From: Bifidobacterium cebidarum
Lineage (GTDB): Bacteria > Actinomycetota > Actinomycetes > Actinomycetales > Bifidobacteriaceae
Length of the DNA stretch: 64,000 nt
Assembly (NCBI RefSeq): GCF_009193305.1
Contig: NZ_WBVS01000008.1
Location: 34,108-98,107, forward strand
Direction: 5' to 3'
Below, piece after piece: positions 60,444 through 64,000 of this stretch. A program made the translations under genes and the position numbers. The notes under the pieces are model-generated. The model did not search any database. It saw only the letters and a list, made by a program, of their open reading frames with translations, and was not told the origin of the DNA. Positions within the stretch are counted from its first letter, which is position 1. The number at the start of each line of letters is the position of its first letter.

Positions 60444-61301
60444 TTACTTCCCTTGCGTCTCACGCTTATACTGCGCAAAAACCTTCACTCCATAAGCCAT
60501 CGCGCATAAGCCTGCAATCGCGGCCAATAGCACAGCCGTGCTCACGCCAGTGGAGGCGAGCACACCGGTCGGCTGTGCAGTGGCGTTGGTCGTGGCGCCG
60601 CCATTGCTGTCATTGCCGTCATTTGCGGCGGTTTGCTTCACCGTGTTGTTGCCTGTTGCACCATCGCTCTTCGGCTGATCGGTCTTGCCATGAGACGCAT
60701 CGTTCTTGTCCGTGGAGCCATTGCCCGAATCGCTATTGTTTCCACTGTTCGAGGAGCTATTGTCGTTCTTCGAATTGCCGGAGAGTACTCCCAGAATATC
60801 GTTATTCCACTTCTGCAGGGAAGACAGAAAATCCTCATGGTCTTGCTTGAGCTAATCATGGTCGTTCTTGATATTCTGATGAATCTGGTCAAGATGCTTC
60901 TGTGTATTCTGAGCATCCTGATGCAACGTGTCATGCGTGTCCTGCAAACGATCATGCGCATGATCAACAGCACCCTTGATATCATCGTGCGTCTGCTGCG
61001 CATCCTGCCAAGCCTGTTCGTTGTGCTGGCGGATGTCATTCGCATCATCATGCGCCTGCTGATGCAGATCTTCCGCATGCTGCTTCGCAGTGTCAAGGTC
61101 TTGCTTGATCTGACCGTTCGTCTGATGAATATGGTTCAGGGCGTTGCTCACATCTTCCGGTACCGTGCCGCTGATGTTGGTCTGGCCTTCAATGTCAATG
61201 GTGGTGTCCGCGAATGCGCTTGTTGGAAGCGCTCCCGCAAATCCGAATACACCAGCTGCCACGGCTATTGCCGCAATAATCTTCTTCTTACGCACTCTCA
61301 T
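60444..61301 (-). pseudogene. LAXTG-anchored His/Asp/Gln-rich coiled-coil surface protein with in-frame TAG
   Basis: One frame of 285 codons runs from ATG 61301 to 60444, broken only by TAG at 60852-60854 (codon 150). Signal peptide (RVRKKKIIAAIAVAAGVFGF, cut near residue 31), then a helical His/Asp/Gln-rich region (to about 170), an Asn/Ser/Asp-rich spacer, and a wall-sorting signal: LASTG (60546-60560), a hydrophobic segment and a basic tail. LAXTG is the class E sortase motif of Actinobacteria. The stop removes the anchor. Reading the TAG as Gln gives NDHDQLKQDHED, which fits the local repeat pattern, so a CAG-to-TAG change is likely. Full function unknown. Confidence 0.85.
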
Positions 61302-61497
61302 CACCCCGCACTATTCCAACGGTTTCCGCTTATATGGCATCCGCGGCATACGGGCACTTCTCCCCCATTACACCGTTCACCCAGCATCATAGGTCGATGA
61401 GTCTCAAGCGTATATCGACAGATATACGTCAAGCCGCCTAATTACCGCATTGCCACCTACCCACCAACCGGCATCCGGCACTGCCTCGTATGCAAAA

Positions 61498-61599
61498 ATG
61501 TTAGCTTTATCTAACATTTCACATAATGTAAGTTTTATCTAACATTTTTACCGATACTTATGTTATGATTTTCTAACAAAGAAGACAATGTTAGATAAT
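61498..61599 (+). promoter_or_regulatory. HipB-type operator array upstream of hipB
   Basis: Three 18-bp inverted repeats of the form TGTTAG-N6-CTAACA: 61499-61516 (perfect), 61527-61544 (one arm TGTAAG) and 61561-61578 (one mismatch), plus a half-site ATGTTAGATAAT at 61588. Spacing is 28, 34 and about 28 bp. The last site is 18 bp before the hipB start. Confidence 0.7.
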
Positions 61600-61616
61600 C
61601 CAAACAAAAGGAATTT

Positions 61617-62120
61617 ATGCGTATCTCCAGCAGCATCCGTTCTATGCGCCAGATATCAACAAGTCTGCGAGATGCGCGCATCGTCAAAGGTCTCACTCAA
61701 GCTGAACTCGCCGAGCTGACCGGGCTCACCCGCCCTTGGATCAATCAATTCGAGCAAGGCAAAATCATGAACGCCAGCTTCAGCCGAATACTCCTGATGT
61801 GTCGCGTGCTCGAGGTTACTTTTACAGTCTCTTATGACGTTCCCAAAGCCGAGGAAGATTCCGCAGGAAATGAATCGTCAGCAAATCAGGAAGTAGCACC
61901 ATCATTAGCCCACAGTCTTGCATTATCAACTGATGCACTTGACGCTCTTCAGAAGGTCGTGCAATCGAACATGCCCGGACTGCAACCGCAAATACTTGCA
62001 TCGGCGTCGAAATATCTTAGCTCGCTAAACGATTTTTCGTTATCTAGTGAATCCAAAGTACTCCCCGATGACGCCCTGAACACCGACAGCAAGGAAAGCG
62101 AGGAAGCCACCCATGACTAA
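61617..62120 (+). CDS. hipB: HipB-like XRE-family antitoxin/repressor
   Basis: 167 aa with AAAAGGAAT upstream. XRE helix-turn-helix at residues 17-50 (LRDARIVKGLTQAELAELTG, then TRPWINQFEQGK), followed by a C-terminal half of low complexity not typical of E. coli HipB. Overlaps the hipA stump by 8 bp in the usual hipBA order. Autorepression via the operator array just upstream is likely. Confidence 0.85.
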   Translation: MRISSSIRSMRQISTSLRDARIVKGLTQAELAELTGLTRPWINQFEQGKIMNASFSRILLMCRVLEVTFTVSYDVPKAEEDSAGNESSANQEVAPSLAHSLALSTDALDALQKVVQSNMPGLQPQILASASKYLSSLNDFSLSSESKVLPDDALNTDSKESEEATHD

Positions 62121-62346
62121 AGTCAAAGCGCTTACCGTCCTCCTGGAAGGAATTCCCATCGGCGTACTCGAGGAAGACGCCACAGGCAAGCACTCTTTTA
62201 CCTATGACCTAACAAGCCCAAGCAACGCTCAGCTTTCGCTGTCCATGCCCAGGCGTGCACAGCCATGGAAAGGTTTGCCCGTTGAAGCCTACATTGATGG
62301 CATTCTGTGCTTTACTCGTCTAATCTTGCATCGTAGCGCGCGATGA
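62113..62346 (+). pseudogene. Truncated hipA (N-terminal couple domain only)
   Basis: 77 codons. Residues 1-66 match the HipA N-subdomain (VKALTVLLEGIPIGVLEED, FTYDLTSPSNAQLSLSMPRR, GLPVEAYIDGILCF); the kinase core is missing. Similarity ends at about 62312, which is exactly the stop codon of the antisense HEPN gene. The remaining codons are antisense read-through. So the toxin kinase has been lost, leaving HipB with no active HipA. Confidence 0.8.
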
Positions 62347-62713
62347 GACCTTGCTGCACACGCTCAAACTCGGGAATATAGTCAGTAATTACAGTGTCTA
62401 CAAGGTGCCTGGCTCGCTCCTCGTCGTAGATATGCGCGGAATCATTGCGGTCGCGCAGCATACGGAGCCACAGAGTTTCATCCATGAAATCGTAGTACTG
62501 GAATGCCGTCTTAATCACATCCCTAGGAGACCCGGAAGCGGAAACGGGATCCCCCTCATAAGCCAGCAGTGTTTTGAATAGCTTCCATCCCAGTTCGAAT
62601 TGCAGCTCGAACTTATCGATAATGCCGCTTTGGATGAATTCGTTACTCAAGTCCTGCGATGGCGCCTGCTGTAACGAACGCAATGCGGATGCATAATTCT
62701 CATACTTTTTCAT
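62312..62713 (-). CDS. HEPN-domain toxin (HepT-like)
   Basis: 133 aa. HEPN/HI0074-family helical bundle (ELQFELGWKLFKTLLAYEGD) with the RNase motif R-x4-H (Arg89 to His94 in RNDSAHIY) and Tyr96 in the HxY position that is AMPylated by MntA partners. Starts within the end of the MNT gene (14-bp overlap), the usual order antitoxin-toxin. Confidence 0.88.
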   Translation of the reverse strand: MKKYENYASALRSLQQAPSQDLSNEFIQSGIIDKFELQFELGWKLFKTLLAYEGDPVSASGSPRDVIKTAFQYYDFMDETLWLRMLRDRNDSAHIYDEERARHLVDTVITDYIPEFERVQQGLIARYDARLDE

Positions 62714-62990
62714 AGAGTATCTTGCCTTCGCTCTTGATCTGCTCTCTCAGGGATTCGGAAATGGGTGCGTCTAAGTTAATCACATCCACTTTCAGCAACG
62801 ACCAAAGATCATCCTGAAGATGCCTTTCCAATCCGTCGAAATCGGAACACCCAGCCACGGCAAGGTCGATGTCGCTTTTCGGCCGATTGGTACCTTTTGC
62901 GCGCGAGCCAAACAGCAATACCTTGCGCGCGTTAAATTCCGCAGCGAACAGACGGATCTGGGCATATACATCCTCAATGGGAACCCTCAT
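62700..62990 (-). CDS. MNT-domain nucleotidyltransferase antitoxin (MntA-like)
   Basis: 96 aa. Start 62990 has GGAGG 5 nt upstream. Contains the minimal nucleotidyltransferase motif GSx10DxD (Gly28-Ser29, Asp40-x-Asp42) in FGSRAKGTNRPKSDIDLAV, as in MntA antitoxins that AMPylate HepT. Forms a two-gene module with the HEPN gene. Slightly AT-richer than core genes, in line with acquisition. Confidence 0.9.
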   Translation of the reverse strand: MRVPIEDVYAQIRLFAAEFNARKVLLFGSRAKGTNRPKSDIDLAVAGCSDFDGLERHLQDDLWSLLKVDVINLDAPISESLREQIKSEGKILYEKV

Positions 62991-63229
62991 TACGCCTCCA
63001 GACCACATATGACTCGCGATATGACTTGCCGTTATCGCCATCATACGACCGATTCGGCATGATTGAGCACCTATCGACAGTCCAAACTCGAATGCAACCG
63101 ATTAACCATTTCGTGATTACCTTAATCGTGACATAGTTAAACATGGCGACATTATTGGTAGTGCACAAGATCTTGGGCACTCCCCCCATAAACATTACCG
63201 AACATACAGCGTAAGGTCCGTAAGGCCAT

Positions 63230-63278
63230 AAGACAGTGGGGCGGCGGAACCGTTGAAGTTCCGCCGCCCCACTGTCTT
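63230..63278. terminator. Strong terminator downstream of rmlA
   Basis: 21-bp perfect arms (AAGACAGTGGGGCGGCGG at the base) with a 7-nt loop. No long T-run, but the stem is the strongest in the window. Confidence 0.82.
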
Positions 63279-63320
63279 ATGCGCGCCTTACATAGGCCTC
63301 ATACACATACCCACTGAGAA

Positions 63321-64000
63321 TCAATATTCGTTGGGGATGAGCACTACTTTGCCGTCGGCGACGTCTTTGAGGTGCTTGCCGTAGGGACTCTTGCCGTAAC
63401 GCTCGGCGGACTCCAAGAGCTCGTCCTTGCTGATCCAGCCGTTCTCGTATGCGATCTCCTCCACGATGGCGATGGGCAGGCCCTGGGCGCGTTGCACGGT
63501 GCGCACGAACTCACCCGCTTCGTACAAGGAGTCCATCGTGCCGGTGTCCAGCCAGGCGTAACCACGGCCAAGCGTACGCACGTTGAGGGAGCCGTCCTCG
63601 AGGTACATCTTGTTCAAGTCGGTAATCTCCAGCTCGCCACGGGCGGAGGGCCTGACCTGCTTGGCGAACTCGGTGACACGCTCATCATAGAAATACAGCC
63701 CCGTCACCGCATAGTGCGACTTCGGCTGGGCGGGCTTCTCCTCGATGGAGACGGCCTTCTTGTTCTCGTCGAACTCCACCACGCCGTAACGCTCCGGATC
63801 ATCGACATAATAGCCGAACACGGAAGCACCCTCGCCGTTCTCCGCCTTGGCGACGGCCTTACGCAAAGCCGCTCCGAGGCCGTTGCCGTAGAAGATGTTG
63901 TCGCCGAGCACGAGGGCGCAGGGCTCGCCGGCGATGAACTCCTCGCCGAGGATGAACGCCTGGGCCAGGCCGTCCGGACTGGGCTGCACCTTATAACTGA
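63321..64000 (-). CDS. rmlA: Glucose-1-phosphate thymidylyltransferase, 5' end outside window
   Basis: About 226 C-terminal residues are visible; the frame is open to the right edge, so the start is outside. Makes dTDP-glucose for rhamnose synthesis. Seen: [60 protein letters not shown] and [13 protein letters not shown], all standard RmlA. Likely the last gene of a dTDP-rhamnose/exopolysaccharide operon lying to the right, ended by the hairpin at 63230. Confidence 0.95.
   Translation of the reverse strand, partial: SYKVQPSPDGLAQAFILGEEFIAGEPCALVLGDNIFYGNGLGAALRKAVAKAENGEGASVFGYYVDDPERYGVVEFDENKKAVSIEEKPAQPKSHYAVTGLYFYDERVTEFAKQVRPSARGELEITDLNKMYLEDGSLNVRTLGRGYAWLDTGTMDSLYEAGEFVRTVQRAQGLPIAIVEEIAYENGWISKDELLESAERYGKSPYGKHLKDVADGKVVLIPNEY

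Overview
The window is high-GC actinobacterial DNA whose gene content and order match Bifidobacterium longum (my recognition; no search was run). Evidence: a divergent-free galT-galK block with its own DeoR-type regulator, a bifidobacterial-type RpoB/RpoC pair, UPF0210/UPF0237 neighbours, a LAXTG-type surface protein, and a kinase/FN3/MoxR/DUF58/transglutaminase/PP2C cluster like the one described from B. longum as the PFNA cluster.

Layout. 1-2975 (-): 5' part of a large UvrD-family helicase (AdnA/AdnB-like), running off the left edge. 3098-17619 (+): the signalling cluster: membrane Ser/Thr kinase, giant membrane-anchored Ig/FN3 protein, MoxR AAA+ ATPase, DUF58 protein, transglutaminase-fold membrane protein, PP2C phosphatase, variant-leucine-repeat protein and FHA protein. 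Tight overlaps from DUF58 through PP2C indicate one operon; kinase, phosphatase and FHA protein form a write/erase/read set. Two genes here are broken as given: the FN3 gene by a +1 frameshift and moxR by an in-frame TAG. 17722-25487 (-): rpoC and rpoB; RpoC ends in a pentapeptide-repeat-like tail. 26046-29324: orphan zinc-ribbon/HTH protein, a membrane protein, mutY, and a tRNA methyltransferase. 29577-32862 (-): UPF0210 protein, ACT protein, MFS transporter. 33079-36458 (-): galK, galT and a DeoR/GlpR-type regulator. 36776-54664: dihydroorotate dehydrogenase (+), then mainly minus-strand housekeeping genes (old yellow enzyme, class A PBP, CRP-like regulator, lipoate ligase, leuB, oligopeptidase B, App1-like protein, GcvH, DUF4012 protein, NudC, alpha/beta hydrolase, Nudix-like protein). 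54843-58013 (+): thioredoxin, a DUF348/G5/lysozyme-fold wall protein, and a one-piece Wzz/BY-kinase. 58098-64000: accessory region with two hypothetical proteins, a LAXTG surface protein interrupted by TAG, a hipB gene with operator array, a hipA stump cut exactly where a HEPN/MNT toxin-antitoxin module begins, and the 3' part of rmlA running off the right edge.

The most unusual non-coding structure is at 44166-44334: eight 18-bp units, four forward then four reverse, each set on an exact 21-bp period and symmetric about 44250. A second element at 29361-29560 has two forward and two reverse units on a 42-bp period, also exactly symmetric. Several minus-strand genes (deoR, the PBP gene, the App1-like gene, the Nudix-like gene) have a -10-like hexamer ending 6-7 nt before the ATG and no Shine-Dalgarno sequence, suggesting leaderless mRNAs.
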